Below are positions 16,893-25,909 of a DNA stretch of 64,000 nt, one piece after another. The position numbers were made by a program, and so were the translations under genes. Position 1 is the first letter of the stretch. Each line of letters starts with the position of its first letter. Source of the DNA: Aquimarina sp. RZ0 (lineage in GTDB: Bacteria; Bacteroidota; Bacteroidia; Flavobacteriales; Flavobacteriaceae); the NCBI RefSeq assembly GCF_008370685.1, contig NZ_VTZU01000037.1, positions 1 through 64,000 of the forward strand, given 5' to 3'. The notes beneath the pieces were generated by a model. That model was not told the origin of the DNA and did no database searches. It was given only the letters and a program-made list of their open reading frames with translations.

Positions 16893-18361
16893 ACTAGTGA
16901 TTTGTGGTCTGTAATTTGTTTCATTGTAGCCTTTACTCCAAGCTGTTCTATAAACTGTAGATTTTGGACTACTTCTTTTGATAATCCATGTATCTTATCC
17001 AGATCTTCTCCCCAGATATCTGAATTTTTAAGAGAAACTAACACTAATTCTTCATAAGAAATAAGTTTATCCTCCTTTTTTTTCCAATTATTTCTGAAAA
17101 AATCTAGTATTTCAGTATTGTCGTTTAGATTGATATTTTCATTATTATATTCCCCTTTGTACATTCTTATTAAACATGAAAATGCAAATACAATACGTTT
17201 TGGCAGCTGTCCATTTTCTATAACACACTCTTTAATAGCTGGAAGTAAGCGTGTTACAAATTTTGAACAGCTATTAAGTGAAATATTAATAAGAAAATGT
17301 TTTAATGTAGGGTTGCGAAACCTATCTAAGGTATCGTTTACAAACTTGTGTACTTCATCTTGTGGGAGATTGGTAAGTGTAGTAATAATTTCATTACTCA
17401 GTAATTCCTCAACAAAAGTACTTATATCAGTATCGTTCATTACTTCTTTTACGGTGCGTACTCCTGATAAATATCCTACAGGAACCATAGCTGTATGTGC
17501 TCCATTAAGAATACGTACTTTCATTTCCCGATATTCAGTAATGTCATCTACGAATTGGACGTGTAAGTTTGTCTTATGAAAGGGTAATTCTTTTTGGGTT
17601 GCATCGTTTGCTCCTTGTATAATCCAACTATGATATTGTTCTCCTGCAACCAGGAGTTTGTCTTCAAAATCAATTTGAGCTCTTATTTTTTCTGCTCTTT
17701 CTGTTGGATAGCCTGATACAATTCTATCGACTAGTGTATTACAAAAATAATTATGTTCTTTTATCCAGTTGCCAAATTTGGTTTTTAGTTTCCAATGTTC
17801 AGCATATTGTAAAACAACAGATTTTAATCTGTCTCCATTCTGCTCAATCAGTTCACAGGGGAGTATGATACATCCTTTATTGGTATCACCTTCAAAATAT
17901 TGAAAACGATGGTATAACCAGCGTGTTAGTTTGGCAGGAAATTCTTTGGGAGGTGCATGATCCAGTGCATCAGTGTCTGAGAATTGTATACCAGCCTCTG
18001 TTGTATTAGAAACAATAAAACGCATTTCTGATTGCTCTGCCAGCTCTAGATACTTCTGCCATTGTCTATAGGGATGTATAGTTCTGCTAATACTTTTAAT
18101 AAGAGTCACTTCAGAAACGAGATTGCCATTTTTATAACCGTCCAAGGCTACGTGAAAAAGACCGTCCTGCTCCTTTAGTTCTTGGTACTCTCCTTTTTCT
18201 GTAGGTTTAATAACTACAACACTCCCGTTAAAATCAGTGGTTGAATTGAGTACATGAAACATCCAGTCGGTAAAGGCCCTTAAAAAATTCCCTCCTCCAA
18301 ACTGTAAAATGCGTTCGGGAGCTTTTTTTCTTGTTGAGATGGTTTTTTCTTGTTTTTTCAT
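16889..18361 (-). CDS. uxaB: Tagaturonate reductase (altronate oxidoreductase)
   Basis: A 490-residue member of the polyol-specific long-chain dehydrogenase family. The N-terminal NAD-binding stretch is ILQFGGGNFLRAF, and the family's catalytic block is KVRILNGAHTAMVP in the C-terminal half. Length and motifs fit UxaB, which reduces D-tagaturonate to D-altronate with NADH. In D-galacturonate breakdown its substrate comes from uronate isomerase UxaC, but no uxaC is present here. Instead a zinc dehydrogenase is encoded two genes upstream that could make tagaturonate from L-galactonate. It overlaps the lactonase gene by four bases and follows altronate dehydratase by 42 bp. It is cytoplasmic. 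Confidence 0.88.
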   Translation of the reverse strand: MKKQEKTISTRKKAPERILQFGGGNFLRAFTDWMFHVLNSTTDFNGSVVVIKPTEKGEYQELKEQDGLFHVALDGYKNGNLVSEVTLIKSISRTIHPYRQWQKYLELAEQSEMRFIVSNTTEAGIQFSDTDALDHAPPKEFPAKLTRWLYHRFQYFEGDTNKGCIILPCELIEQNGDRLKSVVLQYAEHWKLKTKFGNWIKEHNYFCNTLVDRIVSGYPTERAEKIRAQIDFEDKLLVAGEQYHSWIIQGANDATQKELPFHKTNLHVQFVDDITEYREMKVRILNGAHTAMVPVGYLSGVRTVKEVMNDTDISTFVEELLSNEIITTLTNLPQDEVHKFVNDTLDRFRNPTLKHFLINISLNSCSKFVTRLLPAIKECVIENGQLPKRIVFAFSCLIRMYKGEYNNENINLNDNTEILDFFRNNWKKKEDKLISYEELVLVSLKNSDIWGEDLDKIHGLSKEVVQNLQFIEQLGVKATMKQITDHKSLV

Positions 18362-18403
18362 TCGTTATTGTACTACCTTTTTTTAACTGTTTTTAGCATT
18401 ATA

Positions 18404-20056
18404 TCATAGCGATATTCCTCTTTTCCAGGGGATAAAGTCATTTTGACCATTTTTTTCGGCTTTTGTTTCAATAGTTCCGCTGGCAACCTTTATGATATAT
18501 TCCAGTGTTTTTTCTCCCATGGATTCTATGGTATCTTCTCCAGAAATAATAGTACCGGCATTGAGATCCGTAATATCATTCATTTGCTGAAACAATCTTG
18601 TATTACTAGACATTTTAAGAACAGGTGTAATTGGATTTCCTGTTGGAGTGCCCAGTCCAGTTGTAAACACAATTATATTAGCACCACTTCCTGCCAGTCC
18701 TGTAGTGCTTTCTACATCATTTCCGGGCGTGCAAAGCAGGTTTAATCCTGATGTAGTTACTTTTTCTGTGTAATCTAATACAGCAGTCACGGGGGAAGTA
18801 CCTCCTTTTTTTGCTGCTCCAGCCGATTTCATGGCATCTGTAATCAATCCATCTTTAATATTTCCTGGAGAAGGATTGTTCTCGAATCCAGATCCTACTT
18901 CTATAGCTTTTTTTGCATAGGTTTTCATAATAGATGCAAATTTCTCTGCATCTTTCTTTTGCAGACACCTGTTAATCAATTCCTGTTCTACGCCATTTAA
19001 CTCAGGAAACTCAGCTAAAATGGGAGTTCCACCCAATTCTGTCAATAGATCAGATGTGTATCCTAATGCGGGATTCGCTGAAATCCCAGAAAAGCCATCA
19101 GATCCTCCACATTCTAATCCAAGGATAAGTTTACTGATGGGAGCTGGCTTTCTTTCAATTTTATTCGCTTCAATTAATCCAACAAACGTGTGCTTAATTG
19201 CTGCTTCTATAAGTAAATCTCCGTTTTCAATTTTTTGTTGTTCCAGATAATGGATAGGTTTTGAAAAGTTGGGGTCTTTTAACTCAATAGCCTTTTGCAA
19301 CATATCTATTTGTGCATTTTGGCAACCTAAACTAAAAATGGTTGCACCAGCTACATTGGAGTTTGTAATATATCCTGCCAGCAGGTGACATAATGTTTCA
19401 GCATCTTGCCGGATACCACCACAACCGCCATCATGTTTTAAAAACTTGATTCCATCCACATTAGAGAATAAACGGTTTTTAGAAGATGTTTTCTGAGATG
19501 AAGTAATGGTAGTATTTAATAACTCTTCAGATGTGGCGCCAGATTTATATTTCTCGATTAGAGTATTTGTATCTACTCCAAAATCTTTTTGGGTTTGATA
19601 TCCTAATGTGTCTAATAAAGCATCTTCCAAAATTTCCAGATTTCTATTTTCGCAAAAAGTTAGTGGGATCACTAACCAATAATTACGAGTTCCTACACTA
19701 CCATCTTTTCTATAATATCCATCAAACGTTTTAGTACTGAATTTTGTGATATTAGGTTTTGTCCATTCCAGACTTTCCTGGCTGGTATTAAACGTTGCAG
19801 AAGCATGTTTTGTGTTCTCTGTTGTTATAGCACAACCTTGATCAATAGGAAGAATAGCTTTGCCGATGAGTACGCCATACATGAATATGGAATCACCTTT
19901 TTCGAATTTGTTTAGGGCAAATTTATGCTTTTCTTTTATGTTTTCTTTTAGCGTAAAGGTAGTTCCTGCAATATCAATCAATGTGCTTTCTGGTAAATAT
20001 TGTATGGCAACAATAATATTATCTCTTGGGTCTATTTGGGTATAACTTTTTGACAC
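18404..20056 (-). CDS. uxaA: Altronate dehydratase
   Basis: A 550-residue protein with the two-part UxaA layout. An N-terminal SAF-type domain (about 10-90) is linked to the catalytic UxaA domain (about 110-550), which opens with DGYYRKDGSVGTRNYW. Conserved cysteine/glycine blocks likely involved in metal binding are HDGGCGGIR, SLGCQNAQ, LGLECGGSDGFSG and CTPGNDVESTTGLAGSGAN. The reaction is dehydration of D-altronate to 2-keto-3-deoxy-D-gluconate. L-fuconate dehydratase activity has been seen in some relatives and cannot be ruled out, but the adjacent UxaB gene argues for altronate. No KDG kinase or aldolase gene is in the window. The enzyme is cytoplasmic. Confidence 0.88.
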   Translation of the reverse strand: MSKSYTQIDPRDNIIVAIQYLPESTLIDIAGTTFTLKENIKEKHKFALNKFEKGDSIFMYGVLIGKAILPIDQGCAITTENTKHASATFNTSQESLEWTKPNITKFSTKTFDGYYRKDGSVGTRNYWLVIPLTFCENRNLEILEDALLDTLGYQTQKDFGVDTNTLIEKYKSGATSEELLNTTITSSQKTSSKNRLFSNVDGIKFLKHDGGCGGIRQDAETLCHLLAGYITNSNVAGATIFSLGCQNAQIDMLQKAIELKDPNFSKPIHYLEQQKIENGDLLIEAAIKHTFVGLIEANKIERKPAPISKLILGLECGGSDGFSGISANPALGYTSDLLTELGGTPILAEFPELNGVEQELINRCLQKKDAEKFASIMKTYAKKAIEVGSGFENNPSPGNIKDGLITDAMKSAGAAKKGGTSPVTAVLDYTEKVTTSGLNLLCTPGNDVESTTGLAGSGANIIVFTTGLGTPTGNPITPVLKMSSNTRLFQQMNDITDLNAGTIISGEDTIESMGEKTLEYIIKVASGTIETKAEKNGQNDFIPWKRGISL

Positions 20057-20085
20057 GTGAAAGGGCTTATTTTTTTGTAATCTAA

Positions 20086-21093
20086 TTAAAAGTCAATAGT
20101 TGCTTTTATTACTCCGGTTTCAGGTTTTGTCCAACTATCAAAATTTGAAATCATTTCAGAAAAAGGAACATTATGAGTGATAAAAGATCCGGTCGGGAAT
20201 TGGGGTAAAACTTTTATTACATGTTCAAAATCCTCAATAGTTGCATTTCTACTGCACATCAGTGTTGTTTCTTTTGCGTGGATTTTGGGATGGGCGAATT
20301 GCAATTCACCCTTTGACAATCCTACAAGGATGTATCTACCGCCATGAGCCATATAATCTGGTCCTGCTTCTAATGCTCCTTTATAACCGGTGGCATCAAA
20401 AACCGCAGTTGCCATATCCCCATTTGTAATATCAGAAATTTTGGAAACAGGATCTTTTGTGACGTTAATTACATAATCTGCTCCAATTTCATTTTTAGCA
20501 TATTCCAGTCGCGTATCATTCATATCTAAAGCAATTACTTTTGCACCTTGGATTTGGGCTAATTTTATAATTCCGATTCCGATTGGACCGCAACCCACCA
20601 CGACTACAAATTCTTCTGGTTTAATGGCTGCTCTTCTGATAGCATGTGCTCCAATTGCCAGTGGTTCTACGATCGCAATTTCATCATATGATAAGTCATT
20701 TGCAGGAATCAACAAATCAGTTCTAACGGTGATTTGCTCTTGCATTCCTCCATCTGTATGTACCCCAAGTACTTCTATATTAGTACAGCAGTTGGTTTTA
20801 CCTTTTCTACAGGCGATACAAGTACCACAGCTTACATACGGCATGATAACTACTTTATCACCTTTTTTGATATTTCTTGCGTTTTTATCTATATCTATAA
20901 CTTCTGCAGCTAATTCATGACCTAAAATCTTTGGGTAAGTGAAAAATGCTTGATTTCCAGAATATGCATGAAGGTCGGTACCACAAATCCCTACTTTTTT
21001 TACCCTCAGAAGGGCTTCATCATTATTTCGGATAGGTGTTTTTTTTTCTTCTAATAGAAACATTCCAGGTTTCTGGCAAACGATGTATTTCAT
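20086..21093 (-). CDS. Zinc-dependent MDR alcohol dehydrogenase, probable L-galactonate 5-dehydrogenase
   Basis: A 335-residue medium-chain dehydrogenase. Catalytic zinc ligands are Cys37 in GICGTDLHAY and His59-Glu60 in GHELAAEV. The structural zinc is held by Cys89, Cys92, Cys95 and Cys103 in SCGTCIACRKGKTNCC. The Rossmann motif is VVVGCGPIGIG, and Asp in VIALDMND favours NAD. Length and motifs resemble E. coli LgoD (YjjN) and the Bacteroides L-galactonate dehydrogenase, which oxidise L-galactonate to D-tagaturonate. The position directly before uxaA and uxaB supports this. It follows the GH29 gene by 107 bp, with an AACCATTT motif in the gap, so it may start its own transcript. Confidence 0.8.
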   Translation of the reverse strand: MKYIVCQKPGMFLLEEKKTPIRNNDEALLRVKKVGICGTDLHAYSGNQAFFTYPKILGHELAAEVIDIDKNARNIKKGDKVVIMPYVSCGTCIACRKGKTNCCTNIEVLGVHTDGGMQEQITVRTDLLIPANDLSYDEIAIVEPLAIGAHAIRRAAIKPEEFVVVVGCGPIGIGIIKLAQIQGAKVIALDMNDTRLEYAKNEIGADYVINVTKDPVSKISDITNGDMATAVFDATGYKGALEAGPDYMAHGGRYILVGLSKGELQFAHPKIHAKETTLMCSRNATIEDFEHVIKVLPQFPTGSFITHNVPFSEMISNFDSWTKPETGVIKATIDF

Positions 21094-21141
21094 TTATGTA
21101 TATTAATTGTTTTAGAGATAAGATGTAATCTTTGATAATAA

Positions 21142-21153
21142 TAACCATTTTTT
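21142..21153. promoter_or_regulatory. TAACCATTTTTT motif in the promoter region of the dehydrogenase operon
   Basis: This lies 49-60 bp before the dehydrogenase start at 21093. It shares AACCATTT with sites before the GH42/GH50-like gene and in the GH29/beta-helix divergent promoter. It is an operator candidate by recurrence only. Confidence 0.4.
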
Positions 21154-21200
21154 AGTATGTTTAATCTCGTTGATTTTATCTGTTGTAATCTATGGCTTTT

Positions 21201-22772
21201 TTAAAGACTAATAGCAACTACGTGTGCATAATCACCTATTTTTTTGGTAGGTAGCGTTATGTGCAGTGCTGTATCTTTATGAGACCATTCTAATGTGGTA
21301 TCACTGCCGAGTAGCTGAACATTTTTGATATTTACATTTTTAGCATATTCAGAATTTTTACCAAGTGATTCGATAGCTAATTTTCCATTTTCCGGCCAAT
21401 CCATCATGATTGCATAAAGTTTGCCATCTTTTTGTGTAAATCGGATGTCTTGTCCAGTAAAACCTTTATTGTTTTTTTCTGAATGATGTCCCTTTTCTAC
21501 CTTGGTAGGACCTTCGCCAAAAGTTTTCCAATATTTTGTATCATAAATAGCTTCTCCATTTACCGATAGCCAATTTCCTATCTCTAATAAGATTTTTTGT
21601 TGGTCTTGCGGTATAGTTCCATCAGATTTGGGACCTACATTTAATAACAGGTTTCCATTTTTACTTACAATATCCACAAGGTCATCTATCAATTGATTTG
21701 CATCTTTGGATTCCCAATTTGTTACGTGGCTCCAAGAATTCTTACCAATAGAGGTATCTGTCTGCCAGGGTAATTTTCTAATCCCAGGTAGTTTTCCTCT
21801 TTCCAGATCATAAATAACAGTTCCTTCTGGAAAGGCTTCGTGGCTAAAATTTTTATCTTGTAATACTACTTCTTTGTTCCATTCAATTCCTTTATTGTAA
21901 TAATATGCTGCCAATTTTGGACGATATTCTTCAAAATCCGGAATATCCACATAGAAATCCAGCCATAGGATATCGGGTTGGTAGTTGTCAATAATATCTT
22001 TAATTCGTAACCACCATCTTTCTTTAAATTTTTCAGAAACTGGCTCAGTAAGGTTTTTGCCTTTAGAGCTATATAGGTCTGCGTATTCTGGATCTACGGT
22101 GTCAAAATGATCTTTTTTGTTATAAAAAGACCAATTAAAGGCAAAATGAGAAGATGTTCCCATAATTAAACCATGATCTCGTCCTTCTTTAAATAACTCT
22201 CCGAGAACATCCCGTTTAGGTCCCATATCAACGGCATTCCATCTGGTTGTATTCGATTTGTACATTGCAAAACCATCGTGGTGGTCAGCAACAGGGATTA
22301 CATATTTTGCTCCGGCCTTTTTGAATAAATCTATCCATTCTTGAGCATTGAATTTTTCTCCTTTAAACATCGGAATAAAGTCTTTGTACCCAAATTTTTT
22401 ATGATCTCCCCACTTTTCTTTATGATGTTTAAACTCTTTTGTCGGGCCATCATAATGATGTTCCAGACCAGCACTAAAATTAGCACTATCCATATACATT
22501 TGCCTTGGATACCATTCTGAACCAAAAGCAGGAACACTGTAGGCTCCCCAATGAATAAAAATTCCAAATTTTTGATTATTAAACCATTCTGGATCTTTGT
22601 ATTTTTTCTTTATTGATTCCCAGTTAGGTTCATATTTTTTTTGTAGTGTATCAATTACCTCTGGAACAGGAGATTCCTGAGCTATCTTTTTGTTTTTATC
22701 CGATCCACACGAGATTAAAAGTAGGATACAAAAAAAATGAGCGATTAATAAAGTTATTTTTCTCACAATCAT
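21201..22772 (-). CDS. GH29 alpha-L-fucosidase-family lipoprotein (possible exo-alpha-L-galactosidase), copy 1
   Basis: A 523-residue exo-glycosidase. A lipoprotein signal ends LLISC (Cys22). The TIM barrel has FGIFIHWGAYSVPAFGSEWY (69-88), the substrate-binding HHDGF (164-168) and the predicted nucleophile Asp272 in ILWLDFYVD. NLLLNVGPKSDGTIP is a typical late GH29 block. A C-terminal beta-sandwich ends the protein. GH29 removes alpha-linked L-fucose, but members from porphyran loci remove L-galactose. With no fucose source obvious and an L-galactose pathway directly downstream, L-galactosidase is my inference. The site reads MGTSSHFAF where many relatives have a SEHL-type block, and copy 2 shares this change. 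It heads the minus-strand cluster. Confidence 0.85.
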   Translation of the reverse strand: MIVRKITLLIAHFFCILLLISCGSDKNKKIAQESPVPEVIDTLQKKYEPNWESIKKKYKDPEWFNNQKFGIFIHWGAYSVPAFGSEWYPRQMYMDSANFSAGLEHHYDGPTKEFKHHKEKWGDHKKFGYKDFIPMFKGEKFNAQEWIDLFKKAGAKYVIPVADHHDGFAMYKSNTTRWNAVDMGPKRDVLGELFKEGRDHGLIMGTSSHFAFNWSFYNKKDHFDTVDPEYADLYSSKGKNLTEPVSEKFKERWWLRIKDIIDNYQPDILWLDFYVDIPDFEEYRPKLAAYYYNKGIEWNKEVVLQDKNFSHEAFPEGTVIYDLERGKLPGIRKLPWQTDTSIGKNSWSHVTNWESKDANQLIDDLVDIVSKNGNLLLNVGPKSDGTIPQDQQKILLEIGNWLSVNGEAIYDTKYWKTFGEGPTKVEKGHHSEKNNKGFTGQDIRFTQKDGKLYAIMMDWPENGKLAIESLGKNSEYAKNVNIKNVQLLGSDTTLEWSHKDTALHITLPTKKIGDYAHVVAISL

Positions 22773-23177
22773 AGATCATATATTTTATTACACAGAATAT
22801 TAATTATTCATATGTAAAAGTCATGTTTTTACAAAGTAACGAAAATGACGAATGATCCAAACAATAGAACAAATGGTTATTTTAAAAAAAAAGGCGTATA
22901 GATTCCTTTTAAGTACTGTTTTACCGGAGTAGATGTACTATACTTATATAATAATGTTCAAAAAAGATAATGTTCATTTTACTCGAATAATTATTGTTTT
23001 AAAATTTACGTATCAATTTATAAATTTTTTTACACTGAAAATGTTTGTAAATTCTAATATTGTTTCTTTAGGTATAGCTTTTTTGTTTTAAATTAGAGAT
23101 TAACCATTTGTTATTTCTTTAAAATCATAAGTCATAAGTGGAATAGTTTTTCGTAAGTATTTTTGTAAAAAAAAATT
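22773..23177. promoter_or_regulatory. Divergent promoter region with inverted AACAAATGGTTA / TAACCATTTGTT pair
   Basis: This 405-bp region separates the minus-strand GH29 gene from the plus-strand beta-helix gene. It contains AACAAATGGTTA at 22868-22879 and its exact reverse complement TAACCATTTGTT at 23101-23112, about 220 bp apart. They lie 96 bp before the GH29 start and 66 bp before the beta-helix start. A pair of 12-bp inverted sites set near both promoters suggests one regulator acting on both sides. I see no open frame or RNA gene here. Confidence 0.5.
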
Positions 23178-25877
23178 ATGAAAGGTAAGGCGATTATATT
23201 TTTTTTGTTTTGTGTTGTGGCGTCATTAAAGATAACTGCAAAAGAAATCTATGTAGCAAAGAATGGAAGTGATGCCAATACGGGAACGATTGATAGCCCA
23301 TTTCTAACCATTACTAAAGCTGCTTCTGAAGCTGTCGCAGGAGACACTGTAATTATTAGAGAAGGAACCTATGAAGAAATATTGAAACCTGCGAACTCAG
23401 GAACAGCAGGAAATCCAATTATTTTCACCTCTTTTCCAGGTGAAAGAGTCATTGTTTCTGCGATGCAACCTCTTAATGGATGGGTCAATGATTCGGGATC
23501 TATTTACAAAACTGTAATTGATTTCCCCTCTCTGGAGCAAGATAATTTTGTAATGAATGGAAACGTGGCATTAGACTTGGCTAGATGGCCTAATAATGAT
23601 GACGAAAAACCTTTCACACTTAATTCCAGGAGGAATACAGGAGGGAGTGGTCCTGATGTGATAAATAATGCATTTTTAGAATCTTCAGAAATACCGAATA
23701 TAGATTGGACCGGTGGAGCTGTGTTTTTTTACGGAGATAAATCTGGTGCAGGATGGATAGCCTGGAAAGCTCTTATATCTAATAGTTCTGTAGGAAGAGT
23801 CACTTTTGAATTGAATAAAAATCCAAGTTGGATTAGAACATTCCATTCCCCCAAAGATCTTGGAGATTTTTACCTGGAAGGTGTCAAAGGTGCATTAGAC
23901 TATCAAAATGAGTGGTGGTACGATACTACAACCAATGAACTTTTTGTACAATTGCCTAATGGATCGATGCCTCAGGATGATCTGGTAAAAATGCGCAGAA
24001 GGAGATTAACGATAGACCTTAATAATAGAAGTTATATTGAAATAAGAAATATGGCTGTCTTTGGTGGAGGTATAGAATTAAAAACAAATTCTAATAATAA
24101 TACCATATATGGGGTTTCTTCCTTTTATGGCAATCATACGCAAGGAGTTTTTACAGGCTTTTCTGCTAATAAACCCAGTATCGAAGTAAACGGTACCAGA
24201 AATGTGATTGAAAAATGTGAAATAGCCTTTGGGGCAGCTACAGGAGTTAGGTTAGGAGGTAGTTTTAATGAATTAAAAAATTCTTCGATACATGATTTTG
24301 ATTATTTAGGATCTTATGATGCTCCACTGATGGCTAGAGGAGGGGATGATAATAAAATTACAGGAAATACAATATTCAATGGAGGAAGAGATGGTATTAG
24401 TTTTTTTGGGAATCGCTGTGAAATTGCTTACAATGATGTTTATAAAAGTAATTTGATTAATGATGATTGTGGGACTTTTTATACAGTAGGAGGCCCTCAG
24501 AATACCGAAATACATCATAATTGGTTTCATGATATTGCCTCAAGAGGAGATAAATTTAAGGCAGCAGGGATTTATTTAGATAATGATGCAGAAGCTTTTT
24601 CTGTACATCACAATGTGGTATGGAATACAGAATGGACAGGAGTACAAATCAATTGGGATGGTAAAGATATAGACGTATTTAATAATACATTCTGGAATAA
24701 TTCTGAAGTTATGGGAGCCTGGCATAAAGAAGGGACTTCATTTACTAATGTAAAAGTATGGAACAATCTGGGAGACAATGATAAGTGGGAACCACAATCT
24801 GATAAACAGAATAATCTGGTGGTAGGTTCTGAAGCTTTTTCTAATACAACGAATGGAGATTTTACATTAAGAGCAGGGTCATCCCCAATAGATGCAGGTA
24901 GAATTATTATTGGAATTACAGATGATTATACAGGTTTAAATCCTGATGTAGGTGCTTATGAATTTGAAGGGTATGATTGGTTTGCGGGTATTAGCTGGAA
25001 TCCACTACTAGGTCCTACAGGTCAAGGTTGTTATGGATTGCCAGGTGAAGATTGTATTTTGTTGCCAGAAGAGGATGCAGATAATGATGGTGTAAGTGAT
25101 GCAAATGATATTTGCCCTGATACTCCAGTGAATGATACCGTAGATAGTAATGGGTGCACTGTTTTTACATTACCTACTGATAATTTTATCGTGCTTGTTA
25201 CTGGAGAAAGCTGCAGAGATGCCAAAAATGGGAGTATCTTTATAAAAACCAATGAAAATCAAAATTATACAGCAGTCATACAAGGAAACAACCTGACACA
25301 AGCTTTTACTACAGAAACTCTTTTTGATCAATTATCAGAAGGCACCTATGTTGTCTGTATAACAATTGCAGAAGAGCCTTCTTATAAACAATGTTTTGAA
25401 CTGGTAGTAACTGCCCCCGAAAACCTAACGGTTTCTTCAATAGTCAATGCTTCTGCCAAGAAAATCGAATTAGATTTAAGTGGGGGAGAACTGTATAGAA
25501 TACAGCTCAATGGAGTGCTTACAGTTACAGATAAAAATACAATTACTTTAGAACTTAAAGATGGTAAAAATGACTTACTAGTTAGCACTAATATAGATTG
25601 TCAAGGAAAATATACAGAGAATATTAATATAGAAGATGGAATTTATATATATCCTAATCCTTTTAATAATCAATTAGCTATTGATATTTCTAATACGAAG
25701 TCAGGAGATGTGTTGTGGCAAGTTTTTTCATATCAAGGCAAATTAGTAAAACAAGGGAAACAGAAACTTGCAGGAAGTAGTGTCATTGCAGATACTTCTA
25801 TTCTTACTTCAGGAAGCTACCTTATTAAAATTACAACCCCTGAGACAATAGTATATAAACAGTTAATTAAAGAATAA
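23178..25877 (+). CDS. Secreted right-handed beta-helix protein with TSP3-type repeat and type IX sorting tail
   Basis: An 899-residue exported protein. The signal peptide (about 1-21) is followed by KEIYVAKNGSDANTGTIDSP, the common start of DUF1565/parallel beta-helix proteins. A long beta-helix (about 25-610) follows, rich in Asn/Gly turns (NNTIYG, NKITGNTIFNGG, NTEIHHNWFHDI). Residues about 635-660 form a calcium-binding thrombospondin type 3 repeat (DADNDGVSDANDICPDTP). Ig-like segments (about 670-815) and a type IX sorting domain (about 825-899; IYPNPFNNQLAI ... SGSYLIKI) end the protein. Many lyases and GHs (for example GH110, GH120, GH82, PL6) use this fold, but I cannot assign a family. 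Its place with GH29 and GH117 genes suggests an extracellular galactan-active or galactan-binding protein. Confidence 0.75.
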   Translation: MKGKAIIFFLFCVVASLKITAKEIYVAKNGSDANTGTIDSPFLTITKAASEAVAGDTVIIREGTYEEILKPANSGTAGNPIIFTSFPGERVIVSAMQPLNGWVNDSGSIYKTVIDFPSLEQDNFVMNGNVALDLARWPNNDDEKPFTLNSRRNTGGSGPDVINNAFLESSEIPNIDWTGGAVFFYGDKSGAGWIAWKALISNSSVGRVTFELNKNPSWIRTFHSPKDLGDFYLEGVKGALDYQNEWWYDTTTNELFVQLPNGSMPQDDLVKMRRRRLTIDLNNRSYIEIRNMAVFGGGIELKTNSNNNTIYGVSSFYGNHTQGVFTGFSANKPSIEVNGTRNVIEKCEIAFGAATGVRLGGSFNELKNSSIHDFDYLGSYDAPLMARGGDDNKITGNTIFNGGRDGISFFGNRCEIAYNDVYKSNLINDDCGTFYTVGGPQNTEIHHNWFHDIASRGDKFKAAGIYLDNDAEAFSVHHNVVWNTEWTGVQINWDGKDIDVFNNTFWNNSEVMGAWHKEGTSFTNVKVWNNLGDNDKWEPQSDKQNNLVVGSEAFSNTTNGDFTLRAGSSPIDAGRIIIGITDDYTGLNPDVGAYEFEGYDWFAGISWNPLLGPTGQGCYGLPGEDCILLPEEDADNDGVSDANDICPDTPVNDTVDSNGCTVFTLPTDNFIVLVTGESCRDAKNGSIFIKTNENQNYTAVIQGNNLTQAFTTETLFDQLSEGTYVVCITIAEEPSYKQCFELVVTAPENLTVSSIVNASAKKIELDLSGGELYRIQLNGVLTVTDKNTITLELKDGKNDLLVSTNIDCQGKYTENINIEDGIYIYPNPFNNQLAIDISNTKSGDVLWQVFSYQGKLVKQGKQKLAGSSVIADTSILTSGSYLIKITTPETIVYKQLIKE

Positions 25878-25909
25878 TATTTTTAGAGTATTTTAGAAAA
25901 CATAAGCGT

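Noticed and set aside
13530-18361. L-fucose breakdown by the fuconate dehydratase route as the main reading of the operon
   Set aside because: The permease, mutarotase, SDR and lactonase would fit L-fucose, but UxaB and the zinc dehydrogenase have no step there, and no fuconate-specific aldolase or dehydrogenase is present. L-galactose accounts for every gene.
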